From Streptomyces katrae (lineage in GTDB: Bacteria > Actinomycetota > Actinomycetes > Streptomycetales > Streptomycetaceae): a stretch of 64,000 bases of DNA. Of the stretch, positions 10,684-19,436 are shown piece after piece (position 1 is the stretch's first letter; every line of letters starts with the position of its first letter). The stretch covers positions 682,001 to 746,000 of the forward strand of contig NZ_CP020042.1 in assembly GCF_002028425.1 (NCBI RefSeq), read 5' to 3'. A program made the position numbers and the translations under genes. The notes beneath the pieces are model-generated. The model saw only the letters and a program-made list of their open reading frames with translations, searched no databases and was not told the origin of the DNA.

Positions 10684-12342
10684 TCAGCGTCCCGCGGTGC
10701 TCGACCGGACCTTTCGGCGGGCGTCGTCGGCGTCGTCTGCGAGCAGGGCCAGCTCGGCGAGTTCGCGGCACTCGGTGAGGGTGTGTGTGGCCAGGGCGGC
10801 CCGCACCTCGGGGAGCGAGGCGGGCGCGGCGGACAGGCTGGTGATCCCGAGACCGACCAGCACCAGGGCCAGTGCCGGGTCGGCGGCGGCCTCGCCGCAC
10901 ACGCCGATCGGACGGCCGTGCTCAGCCGCCGATGCAGCGGCGGTGGCGACCAGCGCGAGCAGGGCGGGCTGCCACGGGTCGAGCAGCTCGGCGAGGGAGC
11001 CGAGCGTCCGGTCGGCCGCGAAGGTGTACTGGGCCAGGTCATTGGTGCCGATGCTGAAGAAGTCGCAGACCTCGGCCAGCCGGTCGGTCCGCAGGGCTGC
11101 GGCCGGGACCTCGATCATCGCCCCGGCCACCGGCAGGCCGTGCGCACGGACCCGGGAGGCGAATGCGGCGGCCTCTCGCGGTACCGACACCATGGGGGCC
11201 ATCACCCAGACCTGCGCGGTGCTGTCCCGGGCGGCCTCGGCGATCGCGGCGAGCTGGGACTCCAGGAGCTGCGGATCCCGGGCGGCCGTCCGCAGGCCGC
11301 GGACGCCCAGGGCCGGGTTCTCCTCGTCGGCGGAGGTGGCGAAGGGCAGCGGCTTGTCCGCGCCCGCGTCCAGCGTGCGGACGACCACCCGGCGCCCGGC
11401 GAAGGCCGAGAAGACCTGCCGGTAGGCGGCGGCCTGTTCGGCACGGCCCGGTGCCTCGGTGCGGTCCAGGAAGAGGAATTCGGTGCGGAACAGGCCCACG
11501 CCCTCGGCGTCGGCGGCAGCCGCACCGGCCAGCTCGTGCGGCGCACCGAGGTTGACCAGCAGTGAAACCGGGTGGCCGTCGGCGGTCCGGCCCGGTCCCT
11601 GGAACCGGGCCAGTAGCTCGCGGCAACGGCGGTCCCGCTCGGCGGCCCGCTCGACCGCCTCCGGACTCGGGTCGGGCTCGATCACACCGTCCGCGCCGTG
11701 CACCAGGACCTGCCGGCCGTCCTCCAGTTCCGCGGCGGCGGTGCAGCCGACGACGGCGGGCAGACCGAGCGCCTTGGCGAGGATGGCCGTGTGACTGGTC
11801 GGCCCGCCGCGGACGGTGACGAGGGCCAGCACCCGCTCGGGGTCGAGCAGCGCGGTGTCGGCGGGGGCCAGGTCGTCGGCGACCAGGACGTACGGGTGCC
11901 CGGGGTCGGGCGGGCCGGGCAGGGGCAGGCCGAGCAGGTACGCCACCGCTCGGTCGCGCAGGTCGTCCAAGTCGGCGGCGCGTTCCGCGAAGTACCCGCC
12001 GGCGGCGACCAGCGCGGCGCGGAAGCCGTCGAAGGCGGTGGCGAGCGCGTGGGCGCCGTCGGTGCCCTGCTCTGCGAGGGCGGCGGCCCGGTCGGCGAGG
12101 ACCGGGTCGGCGGCCATCATGGCCTGGGCCGCGAGCACCTCGGAGCCGGTGCCGCTCACGCGGGCGGCGCGCTCGTGCAGGCCGGTGACGACCGCACCGA
12201 GGGCGGCGCGGACCGCCGCCGCCTCGGCCGCCGGGTCTGCGACGGCCCTCGGGGCGGGCAGCGTGGGTACGGGTGCCATCCGGGCGACAGGCCCTGCCGC
12301 ACTGCCGGTGCCGACGCCGATCCCGCGTATCAGATCACTCAT
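10684..12342 (-). CDS. ptsI: PTS enzyme I (phosphoenolpyruvate-protein phosphotransferase)
   Basis: 552 residues, typical length. Enzyme I takes phosphate from PEP and passes it to HPr. Phospho-His is His184 in VRGGPTSHTAILAKALGLP; the PEP domain has GVGLFRTEFLFLDR, AGADKPLPF, and the C-terminal catalytic Cys in IGVCGEAAADP. Begins in ATG overlapping the ptsH stop by ATGA, so the two are translationally coupled in the order ptsH-ptsI. General PTS proteins are encoded here beside the fructose permease, which is divergent. Confidence 0.96.
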   Translation of the reverse strand: MSDLIRGIGVGTGSAAGPVARMAPVPTLPAPRAVADPAAEAAAVRAALGAVVTGLHERAARVSGTGSEVLAAQAMMAADPVLADRAAALAEQGTDGAHALATAFDGFRAALVAAGGYFAERAADLDDLRDRAVAYLLGLPLPGPPDPGHPYVLVADDLAPADTALLDPERVLALVTVRGGPTSHTAILAKALGLPAVVGCTAAAELEDGRQVLVHGADGVIEPDPSPEAVERAAERDRRCRELLARFQGPGRTADGHPVSLLVNLGAPHELAGAAAADAEGVGLFRTEFLFLDRTEAPGRAEQAAAYRQVFSAFAGRRVVVRTLDAGADKPLPFATSADEENPALGVRGLRTAARDPQLLESQLAAIAEAARDSTAQVWVMAPMVSVPREAAAFASRVRAHGLPVAGAMIEVPAAALRTDRLAEVCDFFSIGTNDLAQYTFAADRTLGSLAELLDPWQPALLALVATAAASAAEHGRPIGVCGEAAADPALALVLVGLGITSLSAAPASLPEVRAALATHTLTECRELAELALLADDADDARRKVRSSTAGR

Positions 12343-12611
12343 GCCGCTGCGTCGAGGTCGGAGGCGAGCAGGGCGGCCAGCGCCTTCAGCGAGTCCTGGG
12401 CCCGGTCGCCGGAGGCGGTGAGCTCCAGGGTCTCGCCGCTGCCGGCGGCCAGGGCGAGGACGGACAGCAGGCTGCGGGCGTCGACCGGGGCCTGGCCCGG
12501 GCGGCCGATGGTGACCTTGGCCGGCTGCCGGGCGGCGGCCTGGACGAACAGTGACGCCGGGCGGGCGTGCAGGCCGCTCTCGGAGCCGACGGTGACCTGG
12601 ATCGAGTGCAT
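12339..12611 (-). CDS. ptsH: PTS phosphocarrier protein HPr
   Basis: 90 residues from the ATG at 12611; a longer frame upstream is not supported. HPr relays phosphate from enzyme I to EIIA of FruA. Active-site His15 is in SGLHARPASLF, and the regulatory-Ser region (VDARSLLSVLAL) is near residue 47. GGAATTCC just before ATG contains a weak AAGGAA-type ribosome site. Upstream gene of ptsHI, divergent from fruR, sharing an intergenic region with repeated candidate operators. Confidence 0.95.
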   Translation of the reverse strand: MHSIQVTVGSESGLHARPASLFVQAAARQPAKVTIGRPGQAPVDARSLLSVLALAAGSGETLELTASGDRAQDSLKALAALLASDLDAAA

Positions 12612-12765
12612 GGGAATTCCTTGGGGAGACGATCGCCGACCCGGGTGGGAACCGGGTCGGCGGGAGAGTCGGGCACGGCGGCCCGCGCAGAGGGTGAAGC
12701 GCGGCCCTCGTGGTTCGTGCCCGGTCTTCGCGTACGGGGGCAGTCGCGGAGACCGGGCGGTGCGT

Positions 12766-12925
12766 GGTTTCACGCCCGTCAACGTGTTGTTTCGATTGGT
12801 TTTACGCCCGGTCAGCGAGGGATGTCAACACATTCGGGCAAGACCAAGGGGCTGCGAAGGCAGGCTGGCCGACGTGTTGCTTTTTCGTCCGGAGCGCGTA
12901 TGGTCGGGCTTCACCAGGCGTAAAC
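12766..12925. promoter_or_regulatory. Three-copy GTTT(T/C)ACGCC motif in the ptsH-fruR intergenic region
   Basis: GGTTTCACGCCCGTC at 12766-12780 and GGTTTTACGCCCGGTC at 12798-12813 are direct repeats; GGCGTAAAC at 12917-12925 is an inverted copy just before the regulator's start. The arrangement in a divergent promoter region suggests binding sites for the DeoR-family regulator encoded immediately downstream, allowing joint control of ptsHI and fruRKA. Binding is inferred. Confidence 0.5.
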
Positions 12926-12950
12926 AGACATGAAACGGACCCAATCCCAC

Positions 12951-13712
12951 ATGTATGCACCCGAGCGGCAGCAACGCATCCTCCGCCTCGCCCAAGAGCA
13001 GGGCAGGGTGGACGTGCCGACGCTGGCCGAGGACTTCGGCGTCACGCAGGAGACCGTCCGCCGTGACCTGAGCGCCCTCGACCGGGCCGGTCTGCTGCAC
13101 CGGGTGCACGGCGGCGCACTGCCCGTCGGCGCACTGCACCTGGAGCCCGGCCTGGCCGAACGGGACTCCACGGCCGGCGCCGAGAAGGAACGCATCGCCA
13201 GGGCGGCCCTGGCCCTGCTCCCGAGCGAGGGCAGCGTGATCCTGGACGCGGGGACGACGGTCTCCCGGTTGGCCGGCCTGCTCCCCGCCGACTGCGCCCT
13301 CACCGTCGTCACCAACGCTCTCCCGGTCGCAGCCCGGCTGGCCGACCATCCCGGGCTCGCCCTCCACCTCGTCGGAGGGCGGCTGCGCCACCGCACCCAT
13401 GCCGCCGTCGACGCCTGGGCCCTGCGCGACCTGGCCGACATCCACGCGGACGTCGCGGTGATCGCCACCAACGGCTTCTCCCCGGAGGGCGGTCTTTCGA
13501 CGCCGGACCTCGCCGAGGCGGCCGTCAAACGGGCCATGCTCACCGGTGCCGGACGGGTGGTCCTGGTGGCCGATTCCTCCAAGTTCGGCGCCCGCCATTT
13601 CGCCCGGTTCGGCTCTCTGGACGAGGTCGACGTCCTGGTCACGGACACCGGACTGACCGACGTGCAGGCCGCCGAGATCGAGAACCACGGACCGGAAGTC
13701 ATCCGCGCATGA
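12951..13712 (+). CDS. fruR: DeoR-family transcriptional regulator of the fructose operon
   Basis: About 253 residues from ATG 12951 (MYAPERQQRIL, the usual family start); an in-frame ATG at 12930 is possible and neither has a clear ribosome site. N-terminal DeoR helix-turn-helix: VDVPTLAEDFGVTQETVRRD then LDRAGLLHRVHGGA. The C-terminal DeoRC effector domain has VILDAGTTVSRLA, LVGGRLRHRTHAA, VAVIATNGFSPEGGLST and VVLVADSSKFG, a sugar-phosphate-isomerase-like fold that senses phosphosugars. The stop overlaps fruK by ATGA, so it is co-translated with it. Probable ligand fructose 1-phosphate, inferred from operon. Confidence 0.92.
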   Translation: MYAPERQQRILRLAQEQGRVDVPTLAEDFGVTQETVRRDLSALDRAGLLHRVHGGALPVGALHLEPGLAERDSTAGAEKERIARAALALLPSEGSVILDAGTTVSRLAGLLPADCALTVVTNALPVAARLADHPGLALHLVGGRLRHRTHAAVDAWALRDLADIHADVAVIATNGFSPEGGLSTPDLAEAAVKRAMLTGAGRVVLVADSSKFGARHFARFGSLDEVDVLVTDTGLTDVQAAEIENHGPEVIRA

Positions 13713-14653
13713 TCGTCACCATCACCCCGAACCCCAGCCTCGACCGCACCTACGAGCTGGCAACGCTCGCCCTGGGCGAGGTGAACCGGGCCGCGCACGA
13801 CCGGCTGGACCCGGGCGGCAAGGGCGTCAACGTCTCCCGTGCGCTCACGGCCGCCGGCCACCGCACCCGTGCCGTCCTGCCACTGGGCGGCTTCTCCGGG
13901 CAGCTGCTCTCCGATCTGCTGCGCCGCCAGGGCATCGAGGTCGCGGCAGTGGCGATCTCGGGCGACACCCGGATCAACGTCTCGATCGCCGAGGACGGCG
14001 GCGGCCTCACCAAGATCAACTCGGTGGGTCCGGAGCTCAGCGCCGCCGAGTCGGCCGCCCTGCTGGCGCTCGTCCGCGTCGACTGCACCGGGAACGACAT
14101 CGGCTGGCTGGCCTGCTGCGGCAGCCTGCCGCGCGGACTGGGACCCGAGTGGTACGCCGAGTTGGTCGCGCAGGTGCACTCGGGTGGCACCCGGATCGCC
14201 CTGGACACCTCCGGGCCCGCACTGCTCGCCGCGCTCTCGGCCCGCCCCGACGTGGTCAAACCCAACCGGGAGGAACTCGCGGAGGCCGTGGGCCGCCCGG
14301 TCGTCACCGTCGGCGACGCCGTGGACGCGGCCGGGGAGCTGCGCAAGCGCGGCGCCCAGCAGGTCCTCACGAGCCTCGGTGCGGACGGGATGCTGCTGAT
14401 CGCCGAGGAGGGCAGCTGGTACGGCAGCGCACCGGTCGCGGCCGTCCGCAGCGACGTGGGAGCGGGCGACGCCTCACTCGCAGGCTTCCTCGGAGCCGGT
14501 GGTACCGGCCCCGGGGCACTCGCGGCGGCCCTGGCGCACGGCGCCGCCGCCGTACAACTGCCGGGGAGCGTCATGCCGACCCCGGCCGATCTGGACCCGG
14601 CCGCGGTGCTCGTTACGGCGGACATCCCGCTCGAACGACCGCTTCGCGGTTGA
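13709..14653 (+). CDS. fruK: 1-phosphofructokinase
   Basis: 314 residues, PfkB family. Converts fructose 1-phosphate made by FruA to fructose 1,6-bisphosphate. N-terminal ITPNPSLDRTYEL, substrate loop DPGGKGVNVSRALTAAGH, and the C-terminal anion hole/catalytic base in RSDVGAGDASLAGFLGAGG are all present. ATG overlaps the fruR stop. About 200 bases with no recognised feature separate it from fruA. Confidence 0.95.
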   Translation: MIVTITPNPSLDRTYELATLALGEVNRAAHDRLDPGGKGVNVSRALTAAGHRTRAVLPLGGFSGQLLSDLLRRQGIEVAAVAISGDTRINVSIAEDGGGLTKINSVGPELSAAESAALLALVRVDCTGNDIGWLACCGSLPRGLGPEWYAELVAQVHSGGTRIALDTSGPALLAALSARPDVVKPNREELAEAVGRPVVTVGDAVDAAGELRKRGAQQVLTSLGADGMLLIAEEGSWYGSAPVAAVRSDVGAGDASLAGFLGAGGTGPGALAAALAHGAAAVQLPGSVMPTPADLDPAAVLVTADIPLERPLRG

Positions 14654-14854
14654 GAACGGCCTCCTGAGGGAGGGACGCCGACGGACGAACGCCGAGCGCG
14701 ACACCGGCGCGGCTGCGACCACAGCGGCCGAGCGGGCACCCGCAGGCGAGCGTCCGGCATCCCTGCCGGAGGCACCACGCCCGACCGTGTGGGACGGAAG
14801 GGCGACCCCGGGGGCAAGAGAACACTGTCAGCCACCAGTTGAAGGATCGACACG

Positions 14855-16828
14855 ATGAGCGACACCAGCGGACTGATCACACCCGCACTCGTTGATCTGC
14901 ATCTCGCCCCCGAGGACAAGAGCGAAGCTCTCCGCGCCCTCGCCCAGCGGCTGGTCGCCGAGGGCCGGGTCACCGACCTCGACGGCTTCCTCGCCGATGT
15001 CGCCGCCCGCGAGGCCCAGGCCCCGACCGGGATGGGTGAGGGAATCGGCATTCCACACTGCAGATCACCCCATGTCACGCAGCCGAGCCTGGCCTTCGGC
15101 CGCAGCGCGAGGGGGGTGGACTTCGACGCCCCGGACGGACGGCCCGCCGACCTGATCTTCCTGATCGCGGCACCGGCCGGTGCGGACGACACCCATCTGC
15201 AGATCCTCGCCGCGCTGGCCCGCCGCCTGATGGACCCCGCTTTCACCGGCGCCCTGCGCGATGCCGAGAGCCCGAACGCGGTCGCGGCCCGGATCAACGG
15301 AGAGGAGGCGCCGGCCGCCGCTCCGGAGACGGCCGCCCCCGGCGGTGGGCTGCGGCTGGTCGCGGTGACATCCTGCCCGACCGGCATCGCCCACACCTAC
15401 ATGGCCGCCAAGGCCCTGGAACTGGCCGCCGCCCGGGCGGGTGCGCAGATCCAGGTCGAGACCCAGGGCTCGGCCGGGACGACGCCGCTGGCCCCCGAGA
15501 TGATCGCGGCCGCCGATGCGGTGATCTTCGCCCATGACGTCGAGGTCCGGGACCGCGCCCGCTTCGCCGGCAAGCCGACCGTGGACGTGGGCGTGAAGGC
15601 CGCCGTCAACCGCGCCGACGACCTGATCTCCCGGGCCGCCAGGCTGGTCACCGAGACCGGCGGCGGCGCACGTGCCGCCGCCGCACCGGTCGCGGCACCG
15701 AGCGCGCCGGCGGGCGAGCACTGGGCCCAGCGACTGCGCACGTACCTGATGACGGGCGTCAGTTACATGATCCCGTTCGTCGCGGCCGGTGGTCTGCTGA
15801 TCGCCCTCGCCTTCGCGATCGGCGGCTACCAGATCGCCTCCGCCCCGTCCGTACTGGGCCACTTCGAATGGACCTCGTCGCACAGCTGGGCGGCGATGCT
15901 GTTCCAGACCGGCAAGGCCTCCTTCGGCTTCCTGGTCCCGATCCTCTCCGGATACATCGCCTGGGCGATCGCGGACCGGGCAGCACTGGCCGCCGGGATA
16001 GCCGGCGGTGCCGTCTCGGTGGCAGTCGGCGCGGGCTTCCTCGGCGGCATCGTGTCAGGTCTGATCGCGGGCTTCCTGGTGCTGTGGATGATCCGGTGGA
16101 ACGTGCCGCAGGCGATCAAGGGCATCATGCCGGTGGTGGTGATCCCGCTGCTGTCGGTGGGGGTGGTCGGCTTCGTGATGTTCGTGGTGGCCGGCTCACC
16201 GATCGCCTCGGCCATGCACGGCCTGACCGACTGGCTGAACGGCCTCTCCGGCTCCAACGCGATCCTGCTCGGCACGCTGCTCGGCGCGATGATGGCCTTC
16301 GACATGGGCGGTCCGCTCAACAAGGTCGCCTACACCTTCGCCGCCGGTGCGCTCACCGCCGCGGGTACCACCCCGGACTCCGGCAGTCTCAAGGTGATGG
16401 CCGCCGTGATGGCCGCCGGTATGACCCCGCCCCTGGGCATGGCCTTGGCGACCGTCGTCCGGCGTCGGCTGTTCACCGCCGAGGAGCGGGAGAACGGCAA
16501 GGCTGCGTGGGTGCTCGGCGCGTCGTTCATCACCGAAGGTGCGATCCCGTTCGCGGCGGCCGACCCGCTGCGGGTCATCCCGGCCAACATCGTCGGCAGC
16601 ATGACCGCCGGCGGCCTGGTGATGGCCTTCGGCTCCACCCTGCGGGCCCCTCACGGCGGAATCTGGGTGCTCCCGCTGATCGGCAGCCCGTTGCTGTACC
16701 TGATCGCGGTCGCGGCGGGCACGGCGGTCACCGCGGCGGTGGTGGTCGTGCTGAAGGGGATGCGGAAGCCCGCCGCCCCGCCGGCCCCCGGCTCCCCCGT
16801 CGCCGGACCGGAGCTGGTCGCCGCCTGA
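14855..16828 (+). CDS. fruA: Fructose-specific PTS permease EIIABC
   Basis: 657 residues in the order EIIA-EIIB-EIIC. EIIA: His68 in GEGIGIPHCRSPHV is the phosphorylated residue. EIIB: P-loop Cys174 in VAVTSCPTGIAHTYMAAKAL. EIIC from about residue 290 has some ten membrane spans beginning YLMTGVSYMIPFVAAGGLLI and contains MAFDMGGPLNKVAYTF and the conserved ITEGAIPFAA. The enzyme imports fructose and phosphorylates it at C1. Last gene of fruR-fruK-fruA, followed 20 bases later by a strong hairpin. Confidence 0.97.
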   Translation: MSDTSGLITPALVDLHLAPEDKSEALRALAQRLVAEGRVTDLDGFLADVAAREAQAPTGMGEGIGIPHCRSPHVTQPSLAFGRSARGVDFDAPDGRPADLIFLIAAPAGADDTHLQILAALARRLMDPAFTGALRDAESPNAVAARINGEEAPAAAPETAAPGGGLRLVAVTSCPTGIAHTYMAAKALELAAARAGAQIQVETQGSAGTTPLAPEMIAAADAVIFAHDVEVRDRARFAGKPTVDVGVKAAVNRADDLISRAARLVTETGGGARAAAAPVAAPSAPAGEHWAQRLRTYLMTGVSYMIPFVAAGGLLIALAFAIGGYQIASAPSVLGHFEWTSSHSWAAMLFQTGKASFGFLVPILSGYIAWAIADRAALAAGIAGGAVSVAVGAGFLGGIVSGLIAGFLVLWMIRWNVPQAIKGIMPVVVIPLLSVGVVGFVMFVVAGSPIASAMHGLTDWLNGLSGSNAILLGTLLGAMMAFDMGGPLNKVAYTFAAGALTAAGTTPDSGSLKVMAAVMAAGMTPPLGMALATVVRRRLFTAEERENGKAAWVLGASFITEGAIPFAAADPLRVIPANIVGSMTAGGLVMAFGSTLRAPHGGIWVLPLIGSPLLYLIAVAAGTAVTAAVVVVLKGMRKPAAPPAPGSPVAGPELVAA

Positions 16829-16847
16829 CGGGAGCCGCCTGATGGGA

Positions 16848-16880
16848 GCTACGGAACCGGGGAATCCCCGGTTCCGTAGC
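16848..16880 (+). terminator. Terminator hairpin after fruA
   Basis: GCTACGGAACCGGGGA and TCCCCGGTTCCGTAGC form a perfect 16-bp stem with almost no spacer, 20 bases after the fruA stop. Very likely the transcript end of the fru operon. Confidence 0.8.
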
Positions 16881-17170
16881 CGCCCGCGTGAGCACTTCCG
16901 CCACAGGAGCCTTCGAGTTCCGGCCGTGGCGGGGGCGTCCGGACGGCCACCACCCGCCCGGCCGGTCCCGGCCGGCCATCACCTCAGGCGTCGATCACCG
17001 CCAGAAGAGTGCCGCGAACAACCCGGCCGCGCTCGGGTCGATCCACCCGCCCCGCCCGGACGGCGTCCCGGCAACCGCTCCCCCACACGGCGAGCAGCTC
17101 CGGCGCCGGTACCGCACATTCTCGTGCCGGTGCCGCGATCGGGCAACGGGCCTCCCGGCCGGGGCGCTAT
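16881..17170. other. Gene-free spacer
   Basis: No supported gene. Frames on both strands are proline/arginine-rich composition artefacts. The gene fragment at 17171-17330 follows. Confidence 0.4.
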
Positions 17171-17330
17171 CCCGTGCGGTCCCGCTCGGTGAACGTCCCG
17201 TGGCCTGCGAAGGCGAGTCCTACGGTGTCCGAAGTTCCTCTTTCGGCGTGGAGGACGGACAGCAGAAGGCCGTCGTATTCGCCCTGGCGGATCGTGTGCC
17301 GGAAGTTGATACGGATTCGGCATCCGCTCC
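17171..17330 (-). pseudogene. Fragment homologous to the IS1182-interrupted gene at 41-43 kb
   Basis: Read on the minus strand, about 50 codons give CRIRINFRHTIRQGEYDGLL followed by LSVLHAERG...LAFAGHGTFTERD. This aligns with LRLRIDFAPTIRHGEYDGLR, LTVIHPQRG...LAFAEHHTFTQRD of the gene at 41216-42018 with roughly 28 of 50 residues equal. No start codon and no continuation, so it is a relic of a second copy of that gene. Function unknown. Confidence 0.65.
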
Positions 17331-17337
17331 ATAGCAA

Positions 17338-17362
17338 AGCCCCAGGTCAGCGACCGGGGGCT
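17338..17362. terminator. Hairpin downstream of the cupin gene
   Basis: AGCCCCAGGTC pairs with GACCGGGGGCT (one bulge) around a 3-base loop, followed on the plus strand by a T-rich TTGTTTGTTT. It lies ~30 bases after the cupin stop on the minus strand and can act in both directions. Confidence 0.6.
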
Positions 17363-17390
17363 TGTTTGTTTCCTGGGCCCCCGCCGGTGG

Positions 17391-17867
17391 TCAGGCGTGC
17401 TTGTCCGCGGGGTGGCGGGTGGGCTGGACCGACCAGGCCGGGGGTTCGTCGTTGCCCGAGTCCTCGTCGCTTTCCGCGTCGGCGAAGGTTGCGTGGATCT
17501 TGTCCGGGGCGTGGTGGACCGGGGCGTAGACGGCGTAGAGCTGCATGGGCTCGTCGCCGGTGTTGGTGACGTTGTGCCACGTGCCGGCGGGTACGAAGAC
17601 CGCCCAGCCGTCCTCGACCTCCTGGTCGAAGTCGAGACGGTCCTTCGCGCTGCCCATCTGGACGCGGCCGCGGCCCGCGTCGAGCCGGAGGAACTGGTCG
17701 GTCTCCGGGTGTGCCTCCAGGCCGATGTCCTCACCCACCGGGATGGACATGAGGGTCAGCTGGAGGTACTTCCCGGACCAGGCGACCGAGCGGTAGTTGG
17801 CGTTCTCCAGCGTCGCCTGCTCCAGGTCGAAACTCTGAGGCTCGGGCCCGATGTCCTTGATGTTCAT
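17391..17867 (-). CDS. Cupin-domain protein
   Basis: 158 residues starting at ATG 17867 with GGGAGAG upstream; the frame continues open further but without support. A single cupin barrel: motif 1 GEDIGLEAHPETDQFLRLDAG (metal ligands Glu/His) and motif 2 AVFVPAGTWHNVTNTGDEPM. The C-terminal ~40 residues are acidic and Pro-rich (DAESDEDSGNDEPPAWSVQP). Small cupins of this kind bind a metal and a small ligand or act as sugar isomerase-like proteins, but no substrate can be assigned. Monocistronic, with its own terminator. Confidence 0.85.
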   Translation of the reverse strand: MNIKDIGPEPQSFDLEQATLENANYRSVAWSGKYLQLTLMSIPVGEDIGLEAHPETDQFLRLDAGRGRVQMGSAKDRLDFDQEVEDGWAVFVPAGTWHNVTNTGDEPMQLYAVYAPVHHAPDKIHATFADAESDEDSGNDEPPAWSVQPTRHPADKHA

Positions 17868-18328
17868 GCTTCTCTCCCGGTCGACGGAGGTGGTACGCGT
17901 GCGGGCGCAGGTCTTGCGCCGGGCCAACCCTTCCAGACTCACCGGGGTGTTGTGGCCCGACGCCAGTAACACTCGAGCCGGGCTGTCACGGGCGCCAGGA
18001 CGCGGGGGCGGCCGCGCCCTCGCCGCGCAGCCGGGCGAGGGCCGGGCAGGAGTCGAGGTCCGGGCGGGCAGGTCCAGCCCGGTCGTCAGCTCCGGAGTGA
18101 GCCTGCGCAACAACAAGGCCGGCGGGGTCGACCGGATCGCCCGAAGCCCCGAATTCACCAACCGCATCCGGCAGTCCATCATCAGCCAAAGCCGCTTCCA
18201 GATCGAGCACTGATCCACCAACGCCCTCAGCCGCCGCTCGCTTCGCCAGTCAGCACGGCCCCCGCCCGCACCATCGTCAAGAGCATCCATCAGCCCGCAG
18301 GACGAAGGGATCTCATCCCGGCCGCCGG
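17868..18328. other. Intergenic region with no recognised gene
   Basis: About 460 bases. A minus-strand frame continuous with the cupin gene extends to 18332 but has no family features and its codons look random. A plus-strand frame ending at 18213 (NKAGGVDRIARSPEFTNRIR) could be a fragment of something but is not recognisable. Confidence 0.4.
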
Positions 18329-18565
18329 TCATGGGTAGCGCCTCGGTTCGCCGGGGCGCTCGAAGTAGAAGCCCCGCGGCCCTTCGGGTTCCGGGGCACC
18401 GTCACACAGGCAGGGCCGGCCCCCGCCCTCCACCAGAGCGCTGCCGTCGAGGAGGAGTTTGCCGTCGAAGCGCCGCCCGACAGAGCCGAACAGGTACGTA
18501 CCGCGGCCGAGCCGCATCAGCCCCGCGACCACGCGCCGCGGCGGGACGGGCAGTCCACCCGACAC
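18329..18565 (-). CDS. Small hypothetical protein
   Basis: 78 residues, GC-rich third positions consistent with coding. Sequence VGRRFDGKLLLDGSALVEG and GPRGFYFERPGEPRRYP has no family I recognise. No good ribosome site before the GTG, so it may be a 5'-truncated piece in this decayed stretch. Function unknown. Confidence 0.35.
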   Translation of the reverse strand: MSGGLPVPPRRVVAGLMRLGRGTYLFGSVGRRFDGKLLLDGSALVEGGGRPCLCDGAPEPEGPRGFYFERPGEPRRYP

Positions 18566-18613
18566 CCGCGGGACAAGTAGGAACAGCGCGGGCGAGGCAC
18601 TCCTCGGAGCAGG

Positions 18614-18773
18614 TCAGTTGACCCATGACGGGCATTTCTGCATCCCCCGGCAACAGGCCGTGCTGACTCCGGCCTTCTCCTTCGCCCCGGGCGCTTCGTA
18701 CCTGCCGTCGTCTGTGGTCTTGGCGTAGCGGACCTTGACCGCGAAGTCGACCTGGCGGCCGTTCTTGATGGCC
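18614..18773 (-). pseudogene. 3' end of an unidentified gene, Cys-containing C-terminus
   Basis: The last ~52 codons have clear coding bias and read GRQVDFAVKVRYAKTTDDGR ending GVSTACCRGMQKCPSWVN. Upstream of ~18775 the frame runs into the antisense of the LysR remnant, so the 5' part is missing. Not assigned to a family. Confidence 0.4.
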
Positions 18774-19261
18774 GATTGCGTCGCATCGAGTCGATGCTCG
18801 GCGGTGCGCTCTTCGACCGGCGGAGGGCCGGAGCCACGCCCACGGCCTTCGGCGAACTGGTGCCGGCCCGGGCCCACGCCGTCCTGCCGGGCATCGACGC
18901 GCTCCTCGCCGACACCGCCCGGCACTTGGCGTCCCCGGACCGGGTCCGCGTCGGATCGGTCGGCGCGCCCCTCATCGGCCACCTCGTGCTGGCCATAGGA
19001 ACGTTGCTGCCCGACACCGAGGTCCTGGCCGCCGGCCGCCTGGAGGCGGCGGTCACCCCCGGCGTCACCGTCCGCCCCCTCGCGGGCAACCCGCTCTGGT
19101 ACCGCCACGAACTGGCCTGGCACCATGACGGCCCGCTGGCCCCCCACGGCGACGCCGTCCTGCGCACGGTGGCGGCCGGCTACCTGGAGACCTGCACCGC
19201 CAGCCCGGTCTACGCGGACTGGCGCCGCCGCCACCCGGACCTGGCCCAGCCCTCCGCATGA
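18774..19261 (+). pseudogene. LysR-family regulator remnant
   Basis: Starts abruptly at LRRIESMLGGALFDRRRAGA, the end of a LysR winged helix, with VPARAHAVLPGIDALLADTA as linker helix. The effector domain is reduced: VRVGSVGAPLIGHLVLAIG is followed after a short gap by GVTVRPLAGNPLWYRHELAW and a normal C-terminus (YLETCTASPVYADWRRRHPD). Both the first ~25 residues and ~90-100 residues of the effector domain are missing against a normal ~300-residue LysR protein. Non-functional. Confidence 0.75.
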
Positions 19262-19436
19262 ACAGCAGGTCAGGCACCCCTTCGCCACCTGCCGGGCAGC
19301 TGTCGCTGCGGTCATCACCCGCGCGACAACGACGCAGGGGGAGACTGGGCTTCGGTCCTGCGGCGCAGTGCGCGCTGACCTGCGTCCGCTGCTTGGGCGC
19401 CGCGCACGGAGGGGACCCGGCCCTCATGGGGTCAGG

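Noticed and set aside
16848..16880. Inverted repeat as a transposon end
   Set aside because: Perfect short-loop stem right after fruA with no matching copy nearby; a terminator is the simpler reading.
17868..18332. Extension of the cupin protein to 313 residues
   Set aside because: ATG 17867 has a good ribosome site and the upstream part has no cupin or other family character.
18614..18680. Lanthipeptide-like core (Ser/Thr then Cys: STACCRGMQKC)
   Set aside because: No leader-like peptide, no LanM/LanB genes nearby, and the segment is the tail of a longer truncated coding frame.
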